Shown: positions 1 through 11,250 of the stretch, one piece after another
Numbering within the stretch: position 1 is the first letter of the stretch
Layout of the letters: each line of letters opens with the position of its first letter
NCBI GenBank assembly: GCA_963678705.1
Contig: OY783207.1
Coordinates: 24,960,001 to 25,024,000 of the forward strand
Origin: Panorpa germanica
Taxonomy: Eukaryota; Arthropoda; Insecta; Mecoptera; Panorpidae
DNA length: 64,000 bases
Direction: 5' to 3'
Made by a program: the position numbers and the translations under genes
Notes under the pieces: model-generated
Told to the model about the DNA's origin: nothing
Databases searched by the model: none
What the model saw: only the letters and a program-made list of their open reading frames with translations

Positions 1-250
1 CGAACATCATTACTATGAAGCAACATTTGCGTCACGGCGATGTTTTCGTGGTTACGAAGTCTCAACTCGTGCTTCGCTGCTATAGATTAGATTTCTTCTC
101 CGACTGTGTTAATCTTTAAGTCTCTATGTATGTCGTCATTGTGGATATACCACGGTGCATTAACCATTCCTCGCAGAACTTTATTTTGGAACCTCAGAGT
201 TGCACTCCATACGTCCACACTGATTTCACCATTTGTTTGAGTATATGAAC
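1..250 (-). pseudogene. Jockey-type non-LTR retrotransposon RT fragment, broken
   Basis: Read on the minus strand, this piece encodes the C-terminal part of a Jockey-clade reverse transcriptase. WTYGVQL is followed by RFQNKVLRGMVNAPWY and IHRDLKINTVGEEI. These are the conserved blocks that follow the catalytic domain in this family, and the same blocks occur in the better copy at 28127-28618. The copy is dead. About 14 codons between GVQL and RFQNK are missing, with a TGA at the junction and a frame change. A TAA follows GEEI, after which similarity continues weakly (RLRNHEN). The fragment runs off the left edge of the window, so its 3' end is not seen. Assignment to Jockey rather than another LINE clade rests on motif recall. 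Confidence 0.75.
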
Positions 251-560
251 AGTTTATTTTGTATATTCAGTTCAGAGCAGGATATTAGGTCCAGTTCTAG
301 CAAAAAAATTAAAAACGAAAATTGAAACGTTATGAAGGTATGAGAGCTGATTCAACCAGCTGCAATAAACAAATGGATTGATCGATTTTGCTCATGCTTT
401 GCTTGTTATTTTAAAATAATTAGCGAGGCTTTTTTAAATTATAAATTTTCGTTACTATTTGATGAGTAACTAATTGTATAAGTAAAGAAGTTATTCAAAA
501 TTTGACTCTAAATTAAAATTCAAATGAATATATGTACTTTTATTTTTGTATTTTATTAAA
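251..560. other. Unassigned AT-rich sequence
   Basis: No open frame, repeat boundary or recognisable motif was seen here. Confidence 0.4.
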
Positions 561-875
561 TACTAGCTGTCCCGGCCACGCGTTGCTGTGTCTAACGTTT
601 TTGTCATATTACATTACATAGCGCCATCTATTGAATATTTACTCAATCTAGTCAACAGATGTCGCCATCATCGTCGCCAGATGTCATATGTCATATACAG
701 ATAATTAATAGACATTAATTAATAAGATAATAATAAATTGAGATGTAAGCTATCCTATCTTTCAAGTTGGATCAAACTGCACCCGGTGTACAAATTTGAT
801 TAAAATCGGTTAAGTAGTTTAGGCGTCCATCGCGGAGAGACAACGTGACACGTAATTTATATATATTAAGATTAA
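561..875 (+). repeat. RTE-like non-LTR retrotransposon 3' tail
   Basis: The segment starts with TACTAGCTGTCCCGGCCACG. It then carries the block around 760-850 (AAGTTGGATCAAACTGCAC, AATTTGATTAAAATCGGTTA, AACGTGACACG) and ends in a short AT repeat, ATATATATTAAG. This order (CTAGCTG-CCCGGC start, AAAATCGGTT, GACACG, ATATATTAAG end) is familiar from the 3' ends of RTE-type LINEs and their derivatives in arthropods. No RTE coding sequence accompanies it, so it is a 5'-truncated or SINE-like tail. The family name is from recall. Confidence 0.55.
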
Positions 876-960
876 GCACCGCTACTACCCATTTTATCCG
901 GTGTGAATTTGTTATAGACTTATCACAGATTTATTATTATAATTATTTATTAATATATAT

Positions 961-1305
961 AGAATCTATTTTATTCAGTGTTTATTTATCCCAGGTTCCA
1001 TTATGGTTCCAGTATAAATCTGCTATAGATTTCATTCCAGTACAAATTTATCTTAAGATTCTCTTCAATTCAGTATACATCTATTATACTCCAGCATATA
1101 TTTATTTAAGATTGGTGTGGGTCCCGTCATGGAAGAGGGCCAAGTACAATTACCCATTTGCCCATTTACGTAATTTGGGTTGTGAACAAATTCTTCAATT
1201 CTAGAAATGTATATTATATCTACAGATAAAGTTAACTATCAGTATCTTAAATGAGTTTTTTTTTATAAACGCAATACTATTGAAGATGTAAGAAATTAAA
1301 AGCAA
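961..1305 (+). repeat. Dispersed repeat A (copy of 2955-3280)
   Basis: This copy aligns over about 330 bp with 2955-3280. Shared blocks include CCAGTATAAATCT, AATTCAGTGTA/AATTCAGTATA, GAACAATATCTTAAATTCTAG (one version) and TAAGTTAACTATCAG. Identity is roughly three quarters by eye, so both copies are old. The left half is built of degenerate units of about 30 bp, each with a TTCCAGTAYAAATYTAT-like core, which suggests internal tandem amplification. Both copies are followed by a hAT-like end (TCTCCACAGCCCTGG or similar). The 119-codon open frame across this repeat is fortuitous. Confidence 0.7.
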
Positions 1306-1373
1306 TTTAAAAACCAGATTCTACAAAAATTTAAAGAAACTTACATCTTACAAATACGCCTTACATCTTACGC

Positions 1374-1462
1374 CTTACAAATAAACCTGTTATAAAATTT
1401 ATACCAGGTATAAAGCCCGTTCGGATAGCCTTATTATCAGTTTATACCTGCTATAAATTTTT
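1374..1462 (+). mobile_element. Palindromic MITE-T, copy 1 (right end eroded)
   Basis: This is homologous, in opposite orientation, to the complete copy at 62015-62122. The left terminal repeat (CTTACAAATAAACCTG then TTATAAAATTTATACC) is nearly identical to that copy's reverse complement. The right arm stops around TGCTATAAATTTTTT, so the outer right end is lost. Just outside the left end lies a ladder of CTTACATCTTAC and CGCCTTAC units (1350-1373), possibly slipped copies of the terminus. No coding capacity; it would depend on an outside transposase. Confidence 0.7.
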
Positions 1463-1583
1463 TATGTCATGTCAGTACTTCACCCTCCATCTTAGGTAAT
1501 TATTATTTTATTTATATTTGAACATTTTAACAAGGTTGATAGAAGTGTAACTTAATACATTGATTATATGTAACGTTACATTT

Positions 1584-1609
1584 TACCAATTCCGACTCCA
1601 CAGCTCTGG
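1584..1609 (-). mobile_element. hAT-like terminal motif
   Basis: On the minus strand this reads CCAGAGCTGTGGAGTCGGAA. The CAGRGCTGTGGAGTCGG motif is recalled as a terminus of hAT-type elements in several animals. The same end occurs at 3391-3410 after repeat B. No partner terminus or 8-bp duplication was found. Confidence 0.4.
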
Positions 1610-1746
1610 AAAATTACATGACTCTTTTGGTTGCAAGATGTGTCTCCAGCTCCACTCTAGAGCGAAGCATGTATCTTAATTAAAGCCGCATTAAGTTAAC
1701 TTGAAGACGCAGACCAACAAAACAAACAGGATTGTTACACAGCAAT

Positions 1747-1876
1747 GCGTCCTGCGTCCTGCGTCCTTCTTAGTTCCTCATTATTAATTCTACCAGTATT
1801 CCTTGTAAGAAGAATCTTCCGATTTGAGTTTAAGATTAGTGGAGAACGTCCGACTGGCCGATTGGCCGATTGGCCG
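1747..1876. repeat. Two short tandem repeats
   Basis: GCGTCCT is repeated three times at 1747-1767 and GGCCGATT about three times near 1856-1876. They explain the short opposing open frames here. Confidence 0.7.
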
Positions 1877-1879
1877 TCA

Positions 1880-2950
1880 GGCATTCCACTGCTCTCGGCT
1901 AATGCGGATGTGTTCAATTTAACTATATTGTACCCGTAATTTAACGATTATTTGGACTCGCTCTTCTAAAATGTAGTAATGTATGACGTATGTACTGTAT
2001 ATCATCTTGTTTGTATGTGTGTATTTACTAGGCTAGTCCATGGACACTTACATGAGTGTATGTGTTTGTATCCTATAGTCATTACAGATGTAACTAGAAC
2101 AGCAAAAATTGTATCATTACCATTCAGTAGAGCTGGACAGTTATGTATCTCGTCCTGTCTGTGTGTATGGACACACACACACACGAGGTACATCATCTGT
2201 CAATTGTATTGTTATCTGGTCATCCATCATCAGCATCAGCCAGTGTCATTGAGCTACTTAGGAATTAACCCAACAAGGATTGAGGGATTAATTTATGAAT
2301 TACCTGACTTAAATATAAATGCGGATTATCATTGAAATAGTCATCGATTAATGGATTAGGCTATTTGCTTGATTAGCGCTAACAATATTTCATAACAGCT
2401 TATTAAGCTGCTTCTGATAAGGAATTGGTCTGCTTTACTTTAAGGAGGTATAGGACGTTAACGTAAATGATGAAAACGTTGTGAAATTTGGAGGGTCGAT
2501 ACAAATAGTTAAAATACATGCTGTCTCAAAATTTTAGAGACCTAGAGTTCATAGTTTTCTTTTTATACATGATTAAAAATAGTCATTTTCCATACAAATC
2601 ATAATGTTTAGCTCAATTTCACCACATAATATAACTTTTAACTATTAAAAAATGGTGACACGGTTTTTAAAAACTTAGTGTATATAAAAGAATCTTTTCT
2701 GTAACTATTGCAAAAAGAAAATTATCAAAAGGATACCTATATACGAAAATATTTAAATAAAACCAGTAAGAAACAGTAAATGTAGGTTAAAAGCTGGCAA
2801 CGTTGCCTGTAAGGTAAGGTGTTGAATGTAAGGTAACATTCATATTTTGTGTTCTAGTTATAAATGAAATGAATCTAAATTTTTCCTTTATTAAAAACCA
2901 TTATGTATTAAAATTGCATTTTGTCAATGTGCGAATTTGTGATTTTTTTT
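1880..2950. other. Unassigned sequence with a short AC microsatellite
   Basis: An (AC)7 run sits at 2171-2184. Otherwise nothing was recognised. The open frames at 1979-2335 and 2002-2196 lie on opposite strands of the same DNA and lack family motifs. Confidence 0.4.
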
Positions 2951-2954
2951 ATGT

Positions 2955-3280
2955 TAGATTCTATTTTATCTAGTCTAAATTTATTTTAGGTTACATTAGA
3001 GTTTTAGTATAACTCTCCGATTGATTCCATTCTATCCAGTGGAAATTTATCTCAGACTCTTTACAATTCAGTGTAAAGTCTCCTATAGTCCAGTATAAAT
3101 CTATTAAATATTGGGTCGGGGTCCCCTTTTTGAACACACTTTAATTTGAGATGTGAACAATATCTTAAATTCTAGAAATGTCTATTATCTGTTTTGATTA
3201 AGTTAACTATCAGGATGTAACATGTGATATTTTTTAAATCGTCTCAATAATGTAAAAGATATAAGAAATTAAAATAGTCA
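2955..3280 (+). repeat. Dispersed repeat B (copy of 961-1305)
   Basis: This is the second copy of the 330-bp repeat, in the same orientation and about 2 kb from copy A. It keeps the CCAGTATAAATCTATTAA core, GTCGGGGTCCCC in place of GTGTGGGTCCCG, and TTCTAGAAATGT. It is followed about 110 bp later by TTCCGTCTCCACAGCCCTGG, the same hAT-like end that follows copy A, so the two copies probably derive from one longer element. Confidence 0.7.
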
Positions 3281-3390
3281 TTGAAAGAACTAGTACAATT
3301 CAAGTGGCAAAACTCTATAAAACATGAAATAAATCTTTAATGTCTTGAATGATCCTTACACTTCTCATCTTAATTCTGACCAGAAATTCT

Positions 3391-3410
3391 TTCCGTCTCC
3401 ACAGCCCTGG
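3391..3410 (-). mobile_element. hAT-like terminal motif, second copy
   Basis: The reverse complement begins CCAGGGCTGTGGAGACGG, matching the end at 1584-1609. It may mark the outer edge of the element that contains repeats A and B. Confidence 0.4.
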
Positions 3411-4300
3411 TTTATCTATGTGCCTAACATGTAAGGATTGAATCGTGAACGCGAATGATTACGTAAACGGATGCACTTCTCGTTCGACCGTTCGGACATA
3501 TTCAACACCCTTAATTTCATAGTATTTTAGGTGTATTATAAGATGACATGACGCACTTCTGTTAGAAGGTAATTGGACTTATTCTACGCACGCTGAAAAC
3601 TGCATTGGGACAGTATTGTGGACACAGAATTAAGTATTATTCCCAATCTACTGTTTTCAATTTATTTTTAATTTAAATTACATACCACATGGCATTTTAA
3701 TTTAAATTTTATTTTCAGGTGTTGTTTTAGATACATATATACATACATACTCCATAAAGTATACTCTCTAAATTAAAAAATTAATCTTTATACATATTTG
3801 TAAGCTACATACATATAAATACCATTTTGACATTATAACCTACAAACTGTGACTATCTGTCAAATTATTGGCACTGGATATACTACAAAAGTAACAGAAA
3901 TTTATTGTGATAAATTAAAACAATAAGTAAACAACAATCATGGAACTATAAACATAGCAAGATATAATATTAATTTTTTTCCAAAGAATATATTTATTAA
4001 AAGCAATATTTGTAAATACTTCAATGTTTTATTTTTCATAAACGGAATTTTCAAAATGTATGTTACGGACGCATGATGCATTCACACTAAGAAATTCAAA
4101 ATTAACGTAAAAATGTAGCAAAGAATACATATTCTGAAAAGACATAATTTAAAATTAAATTATTAAATTAAAACTAAAAATAACTATTAAAAAAGAACCT
4201 GGGAACCCAAAAAGTATCCTATTTTAGGCCTATTGTCTATGATTAACATTTATAAAGATAAATCCTTCGCTTAATAACAAACTATTTCTGTAAAACAATC
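3411..4300. other. Unassigned AT-rich sequence
   Basis: Nothing recognisable was seen. There are no frames of interest and no obvious inverted repeats. Confidence 0.4.
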
Positions 4301-4301
4301 A

Positions 4302-4730
4302 ATGGGTTTGTGCATTCTATAAAGCTGTACTATATATTGAGAAAGATCCAATATTACAGGACATATTAACAATTCAAATAGTCATTTTTGACCCCTTATT
4401 AAATAAAGAGATCCAAAGTGATAGATGATTCGCCATCTCTTTTATACAACAGAAACTCATACAAGCATATGTGTAATAGGGCATTTACTACAAACAGCTG
4501 ACTAGATTATCCCATTAAGTTTATATTACAATGGTTGTGAAAAATAAAAAATAAATTCGATTACTTATTTTTTCTGTGACGTCATACGCAGAGTTAAAAC
4601 TAGCGGCAGAACTGAAATCCAAATTTCATATAGCTATATCTCTGTTAACTCTTGGATATTTAATAAAAATAAGAATGTCAATATGCATATATTAACTTTT
4701 ATTTCAATGAAATATTAAAAAAGTGACCCG
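4302..4730 (+). mobile_element. Decayed Tc1/mariner-type MITE (relative of 31616-32252)
   Basis: The start ATGGGTTTGTGC matches the terminus ATGGGCTTGTGTCCT of the intact copy. TGTACTATATATTGA, GCTATATCTCYGT, AGATATTTAATAAAA-like and CATTAACTTTYATTTCAAT-like blocks follow in the same order. The right terminus is no longer recognisable (AAGTGACCCG against ATCGACCACT) and the left TA target site is lost. Roughly 200 bp of the interior is missing relative to the other copy. Confidence 0.6.
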
Positions 4731-5515
4731 TAAAGAGTCAGTTCACCAGTCCATTACTCGGTGCAGTTCGCAGGTTCGCAGATTCGCATGCCGCACTGCA
4801 TCGCATTGCATTGCATGTTATCAGGTATTCATATTGATGCATTGTAAAATTAAACAATACTCGTATAACACAACATTGATTAATCAAGCGATTGTAAATT
4901 TTAATTTAAAACTTCTAATAAAATACGAGCACGCTATCAACCTTGCCCCAATTCACGAGCGTGATAAACTGGGTGAGGTTAAAGCAGAGTTCACAATTAT
5001 ATGTTTATTTGTATTAAAGATTAAGTTACCAAAACTGATTTGAATAACTGGTTTACGAAATCTGCAACAAACTAACAATAGTTGACAATATCCGAATAAT
5101 ACCAGATTTTGTGGTAAACGAAGTGAATTAACACAGATTTAAATAAACAAATATTAAATATTTAGTAAAATTAGCATATCTGTTTCTCTTCTGTTCATTA
5201 TCGCGCAAATCGGCCAATTTGTGATGACGAAGCATGTCGAAGTTGTTAAAGAATATTTGTATTGTATATATCTTACTTTTATTAGCAACCTAATTTCTGA
5301 AATCAATATTTTAGCATTGATAAAAATCTTAAAAATTCGTAAAGTTTTGATGATTTACACAAACCTGTCCCTATGTTTTTACACGAGCCAACCTTAAATA
5401 AAGTGCAAAATAAGCCTTATACCTTGGAGCTATAGGCTTGTGAAAAATCGTCAAAAGTAAACCGGACGCACTTCAAAAGTTATATAATATAGCTCTTAGT
5501 TTTTAACTTAATTTT
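4731..5515. other. Unassigned sequence
   Basis: A 106-codon open frame (4723-5043) crosses here. It starts at a non-ATG codon, has no recognisable domain and overlaps the end of the MITE. GCATTGCATT short repeats lie near 4800. Nothing else was seen. Confidence 0.4.
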
Positions 5516-5519
5516 ACTT

Positions 5520-5762
5520 AACGTTAGCCTATTTCCGATGCTGAGTCCTATTTACCGACAGCCTCTTAAAATGTTGGCAGTATTTATGGTTTCGTGACCT
5601 CATTTATGGTTACTATACTGCGCATATACATTAGGATACATGCGCATGAGCACATAATCAAATTAATTTTGATAATAACCAAACCGAGAAAGTATAGCGC
5701 TGGTCCGGAGATTGATTCCAAACACATAGCTGTCTGACGTCAAGCATCAATACTTTCTGTGT
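5520..5762 (-). mobile_element. tRNA-derived SINE-like element, copy S1
   Basis: Member of a family with copies at 14290-14335, 16795-17035, 21033-21225 and 46612-46840. On the minus strand the head has a degraded B-box (GGAATCAATCTCC). It is followed by TTGGTTATTATCAAAATTAA, a TGTGCTCATGCGCATG variant of the central block, and the 3' end AGCATCGGAAATAGGCTAAC. B-box plus a shared body and tail is the usual SINE architecture. The tRNA of origin was not identified. Confidence 0.65.
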
Positions 5763-5835
5763 CGACTTTAGTATGAGTATATAAACCGTGATTTCAAAGT
5801 GTAGTTGCATTCGCATGAAACGTACAGTGCATTAT

Positions 5836-6015
5836 CAGGCCCGGATTTGAGGGAGGGCAGACGGGGCCCCCACAATAGAGATTAAAAGAAATATCCTTTT
5901 CGACGGATCAGCAACTTTACCGTTTTTTTTTCACAGTTTTACCTAATTAGAAAAATAATTGGGGTCCTGTGTTCTTCGTTGCCCCAGGGTGTCCAGACTT
6001 CCAAATCCAATGGAT
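5836..6015 (+). mobile_element. G/C-rich hAT-like MITE, copy 1
   Basis: Starts CAGGCCCGGATTTGAGGG and carries GGGGCCCCCACAATAGAGAT, AGCAACTTTACCGTTTTT, TTACCTAATTAG and GTTGCCCCAGGG. All have counterparts at 44439-44590 and 57576-57757. The right end is diverged and no target duplication is left. Confidence 0.6.
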
Positions 6016-6099
6016 GAAGGCTGTCTCATTATATTAACCTTAGCTTGATAGTTGTACATGAACATTGAAGCAGGCTTTTAATATAAGTGATAGTGAGCG

Positions 6100-6306
6100 A
6101 TCGGTGCTATCAATGCGTTTGCTTTAGCTCTTTTTAGACGATTAGATCAGATTCAGAGTCGATTTCAAATCTGAGTGAATGTTCTTCTCTTACCGTCAGA
6201 TTTTATTCGCCATTCAGATTTTAGTCTTTACACATACGATAAAGAGACAGTTCGTCTGAATATTGAAACATATTGACGATCTGAGTTGATAGTGTAAAAG
6301 CCCATT
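6100..6306. mobile_element. TCAGATC-rich MITE, copy K1
   Basis: The left end (GACGATTAGATCAGATTCAG) and the reverse complement of the right end (GGGCTTTTACACTATCAACT, then CAGATCGTC) resemble each other and the ends at 10441-10475. The interior contains several TCAGAT/ATCTGA copies. It is probably a non-autonomous DNA transposon with multiple subterminal binding-site-like motifs. Superfamily unknown. Confidence 0.45.
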
Positions 6307-6309
6307 AAA

Positions 6310-9110
6310 TGTTGTTACATTTCAGATCTGTAATTCCAGGCCTATTTGTTATTAAACCTTTTAAAATGGAGTTATCTCTGTGTCTCTACAACAAAGACTG
6401 GCAGTTTTCTCATCAGTGTGCACCTAGACTAACCATATAATCCGATTTAACTGAGATACATACGCTTAAAGTTGAGTAACATTAATTCGCCTATGCTAAA
6501 CGGAGCGGAAAATGAATCCATCTTGTTTATATGAGTAAAAACGGAAATAAATTTATGTTGTCGCACATGTTCATATTTTTTAAATTATTGGTCGTTGCAC
6601 ATGTCAGCAACCAAATGGAAGCTTTCAGCATTTAGCCTTCATCCTCGACGTTGTCGTTAACAACACCATGGCCTTGGTTATGAACGCACGTGTTCCAACT
6701 TAAATAAGCCCCTCCCTCTTCACCCCCTAGTTTACGTACATATATATGTATAATTAATCAAAAGAAAAACAATTGTGGAAATGTAATATTTTGTGAAATA
6801 ATATGGCAGTTTTAAAGCTGAACTTTTTATTTTTATTTTTTAATTTTTATTTTAATATTGCATCTATTCTATTATATGCATTTTTAATTGTTTTTTATAA
6901 TATGAAAAATAAAAATTAAAAAATAATTGTTAGTTGACGCCTGGTAGACAATGGATTTGTGATCTGCATTTCATGGTCTCATATATTGAATTTTTACTAA
7001 AATATGTACTAACATTTTTTAATTTTTTTTTAAATATCCAAAAGTTTGCGGAGATATAGATAGCTAGTTATAATTTGAATTTTTTTTTTACCACTTAATT
7101 TTTACTTATATTTTTGACGTTACAGAATAGTTTGCAAGTCTAGAATAATAAGAATCTATTTCATTTATCCTTGTTTAGTACCTTCTCTACTTATCTCCTC
7201 CTCTTCAACACACTTCCACTTTCCTAATTTCGTGCAAAATTACAACGACTTTCGTGCAATTAGCGACGATTAGAAATTAGAATTAAAGAAATAGAATTGA
7301 CCCGCAAAACACAAAACATGAGTTTTTTAAATCTTTAAATTAGGTTTTAAGAAGTAATCTAGAATTTTCAAAAAATCGATTAGTTTTGTTGATATTTTGA
7401 AAGTATGGTCTTTTAAGGATATACTGTTAAATTTTTGTAAGGTCATTGCCAATAATTTCTACAGCCTTTTTAGCATATATCAATAGTCATATAGCCATAG
7501 TATACTTAAAACTTTAATCTCATTTATTTCAAAACTACTTTTTTCGGCATGGTGTTGTAAAAAAAAAAAACTATTCAACCGAATCGTCTAAAATTTTAAT
7601 ATGTTATTCACAATATCAATAGCTATCGTTGAAGCTAGAATTTTTTTTTTATTTCAATAATTTCGTATTTTTTTCATTAAATAACTGGTAGAAAACCCAG
7701 TTTTAGAATTTCATTTTCAAAAGCGCGCCATTTTGTTAGTTTTCAATTCTTTTTTCTCTAGTTCCGACTATAACTGTACTCATATTAATTATTAATTTTC
7801 TTGGTTTTTATTTATCAGATAAATAGAAGAGCCAAAATCGGCAACACTGTCCAGGTCCAATTCTTTGACAGGTTCAACTTCAGCGCCATTTTTAATATAT
7901 TTAACAATTTCTTTAGATTTCAAAAAAGATTTTTTTGTATGTAAAATCCCTATCTTAATTAAGTTTTAAGAAGATTCTTAATAGGTTCTTAAAAAGTTTT
8001 ATGAGTATATTAATGCACCAATGAGTGGATATATTTTCCAAAAAGCATTTAAATAGGTCACAATATGCTGTATACTAGGTAACTGAGTTTAGTGAGAAAT
8101 AAACTACGTCACTGATCGCCACAGCGATAACCATAAATGGAGGAAGCTACAAAAAGCATTAACTTCATATCCTAAACAAATTCTCACAAACGATTAATTT
8201 TTTAATTAGTTTCATTTAGTTTTTTCATCGTACAAATTATGTCATATGTTTTTCGACGAATTTTTGTTATTTACATAAATGTTAAAAGGCTTTCCCAACA
8301 AACACATTTATTCAAAATGTTGTTTTTGTTATTTTGATTCAAAATTTGTGAGACAAAAGATTAGTTTCTATGTGTTAGAAAGTGACGACAATATATTACG
8401 TATAGGTGACTTTAAAAGTCAACGAAGTTCACATACTAGCATACTCGCAGTATAAATTCCTATTTTTTTAATAGCAGTAACTCAACTTTTGCAGCTGTAA
8501 GGCATGTTTCAGTTTTAGTTTGAATTGGAGTTCGAGTTGTAATTACATAATAGAAATAAATTACAGAATTGTTTAGAAATAAAAGATACACCGTCACTGT
8601 CAGTAAACAACAGGGTGCTCCATAAGCACAGATTCGATATATTAATGGGGAATTTTAACAAACGCGTTTACTGTTTGGCACGTAATACTATAAAGAATTA
8701 TTTAGTTGCGCAATAGGCTACAATAATGGTCCTGGACACGTTGAGGTCGTCACTTTTTTCATCAACAACGTTCCGTCTTTGTCAGACCTATATAATAAAC
8801 ACTGGTACCTACATCGCTATTTAGTCTATTACACTATGAGATTTAGCATCTTCTATCTTGGTACATATTATGCAAATTTTGGGAATATATATTTCTAAAG
8901 CTAGGTACTCACTAAACGTGCTATATATTCTATGGGAGAATGTTTGAGTTTGTCATTAATTCGATTCGTTAATCGAAATACCTAAGACATTCGTGGTTTC
9001 TTGGTTTCGAGTAGGTTATGCATTATTGCGTTTACTCTAAACTAGTACATTAAGCTATTATTAGTATAATTCGCATATTATTATAAAAAGATGTTAGATT
9101 GAGACATTAA
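6310..9110. other. Long AT-rich stretch without recognisable features
   Basis: Homopolymer A/T runs are common and no coding-like frame was seen. AACTACGTCACTG at 8103-8116 resembles the end of the hAT-like element at 52229-53679, but no partner end was found. Confidence 0.4.
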
Positions 9111-9114
9111 GTAC

Positions 9115-9736
9115 CGTACACATTCGTGCGACTTAAACATGCGACATTCAACATTTGTTGTAAGAAGTTGTACAACACGTCCAGTCCACACTAGTGCGAC
9201 ATGCAACTTAATACGTCAGAAGCTTACCTATTTCGAAAGAATTCCTTCAACCTGCTTTAGAAAAAAATAATATTTACAGAAAAAGTAATAAGGCTCAGTT
9301 ATTTAATAAGTTTCTGCTCGTGATTTTCTATTGTTCAGGTTTATTTTATTTATCCATTTAAACACCATTTTCAATTATTTTTATTTGTTTACTACCATTT
9401 ATTTATTTATTTACTACACCTAAAAAAAATGTCAACGCACAATGAGATTATACTGGAGATTGACTTCACCCTTTTGTTCGAGATCACATTCAAAATCGTA
9501 ATTTCTTTAGATGTTCCGGCTTAGCTTTGAAACATTTTTGTTTCATAAAAATACTACCTAGAATTTTAAAAAATAGCATAAGTAAGGGTTTTATTAGTGT
9601 CGCATGTTTATGTAGCACTAGTCTGTATGTTAAAAGTACAACACATTTAGTACACTCATGTCTAAAGAATGTCAACTTATGAATGAAAATATATTAATGC
9701 TGAAAGTCGCATGTTTATGTCGCACAAATCTGTACG
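9115..9736. mobile_element. Non-autonomous DNA transposon R1 with 31-bp inverted termini
   Basis: The left end (9115-9145, CGTACACATTCGTGCGACTT, then AAACATGCGAC) and the reverse complement of the right end (9706-9736) match at 28 of 31 positions. A second, inner pair is visible: CACACTAGTGCGACATGCAA at 9187-9206 against TGTCGCATGTTTATGTAGCA at about 9598. This implies nested or duplicated termini. ATTA lies close to both outer ends, so a 3-bp TTA target duplication (PIF/Harbinger type) is possible if the element extends four or five bases further. The middle (9327-9575) recurs at 35272-35495. No transposase is encoded. Confidence 0.75.
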
Positions 9737-9739
9737 AGG

Positions 9740-10435
9740 CATTACATAAGATCCACAACAAATGTTTACAAACCTACTGTTATTTTCCATCAACTAAAGA
9801 CACATTGTTTACTAACGTTAACCCTCGTTTAACAACAATAACTAACGTTTAATAACATTATTTTGTGAGAGGAGTGTTGTTTAGCAGTCCTATATGATAA
9901 CATCCGCGCTCCAACACCATGCAAAATATTAGCCTACAATTCATTGTAAATAGCACCGCTCTATCTGTTCAGAAACGTTTATTCGTACAGAGTAATATTT
10001 CATACATACTTCGAGTGTTATGTCTTCTAAGTAAAAACCTATTTCATATATTTAATATTGACTGTTACTGTATTACTGTATCTAAAATTAATTTCCGATT
10101 AAAAATTATTGTATTTTATGAAATAATATTTATTTTAATTAACAAGATCTTCAATTGAATTAACCACAAACTTGCTCCATCTATTTCTATGGAAAATTTC
10201 GAACTGTGGTGAAATAGAAGGAACAGCATCGGTGACGTCCACTTCTCGTACTTGTTTACTCTGAAACCAGTCTGGTGGTGAGCCGCCGCGAGCCGTGCGT
10301 CTGACTCATCTGAGCACTAGCATTCTGAGTAATGGATTAATGGTATATCAATCCGTAATAACATTCACTACAGTCATATTATGTAAATCACTTCTACTAT
10401 ATTATTAGGGCCGAATCATTAACGGGTCGCAAGAT
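9740..10435. other. Unassigned sequence
   Basis: Two short open frames (9658-9852 and 9919-10158) are present without motifs. Nothing else was recognised. Confidence 0.4.
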
Positions 10436-10436
10436 A

Positions 10437-10640
10437 TTTTAACTAGAAGCCTTTACACGATCCAGATTCAGACGAACGTATATGTGAAGACTTAAATCCA
10501 AAGGGAGACGAATATCTGATCTGATCTGATAGTACAGAATGATCATGCAGTCAGATTTTTGTTTGCAATCAGATTTTGCGTGTGTATAAACAAACGCGCC
10601 GATACGACCGTCAGATATTCTGCATATCTAATGTTCAGTG
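10437..10640. mobile_element. TCAGATC-rich MITE, copy K2
   Basis: Begins AAGCCTTTACACGATCCAGA followed by TTCAGACGAACG, matching the outer end of K1 read in reverse. It contains ATCTGATCTGATCTGATAG and two CAGATTTT units. The right end is unclear. Confidence 0.45.
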
Positions 10641-10749
10641 TACATGTACAACTGTCTAATAAAAGGCTACTGCAACGAGGCAATCTTCATCCATGTACGT
10701 AATGGCACAGTTCACTTAAGGCCGTCGCACACTACAAGCGTATTAAAAC

Positions 10750-11250
10750 ACCAACCCCCTCCCTCCCCCTCCCATTAACAGTCAAAACGATCAAAGAAAC
10801 AGTTAATATATAATTATTTCTATTATTACTACATGGTAAAATGATATTTGAAAAATACTTTGTGAAATTTTCATAAATAAATGTCAAGAAATTGATAGCG
10901 AATCTCCGCAGACGTCACAAAAAAAGTAACATTGCGGTGCCACTCATAACTAATCACTGGATTTTCTGAAATCGAAAAACCAAAATGATTTCATTAGTTG
11001 ATAAGTTTCTGTAGGTAACGCTGTCGAGTTTTATTGATTTTACAATTTTTTCCAGCACCATTTATAGTCAAAATACCGATTTTTCATGAAAAAAATCAAA
11101 AACTTTGTTATTTTAAAATACGTTAAAATTAATTTAAAAAAAAAACTCGACAGCACTACCTCGGTATTCATGTAAAGAAAGAGTGTGCAAAATTTCAAAA
11201 GAATCGGTCCAGTAGAGTGGACACCGAAAAAAATTGAAACCTTAACTACC
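10750..11250 (+). repeat. Dispersed repeat L, copy L1
   Basis: Aligns with L2 (15030-15665) from a C/G-rich start (CCCCCTCCCTCCCCCTCCCA) through AGTTAATATATAATTATTTC, CAGACGTCACAAAAAAAGT, ATGATTTCATTAGTTGATAA and GTGTGCAAAATTTCAAAAGA. It is strongly conserved over about 450 bp (about 80% by eye). The 70-codon minus-strand frame inside is not coding. It may be a non-autonomous element; termini were not defined. Confidence 0.7.

Noticed and set aside
845-1204. 119-codon open frame
   Set aside because: It lies across dispersed repeat A, whose other copy at 2955 does not keep the frame, and its composition is what AT-rich repeats give by chance.
4723-5043. 106-codon open frame
   Set aside because: Starts at a non-ATG codon, overlaps the decayed MITE end, and shows no domain or splice context.
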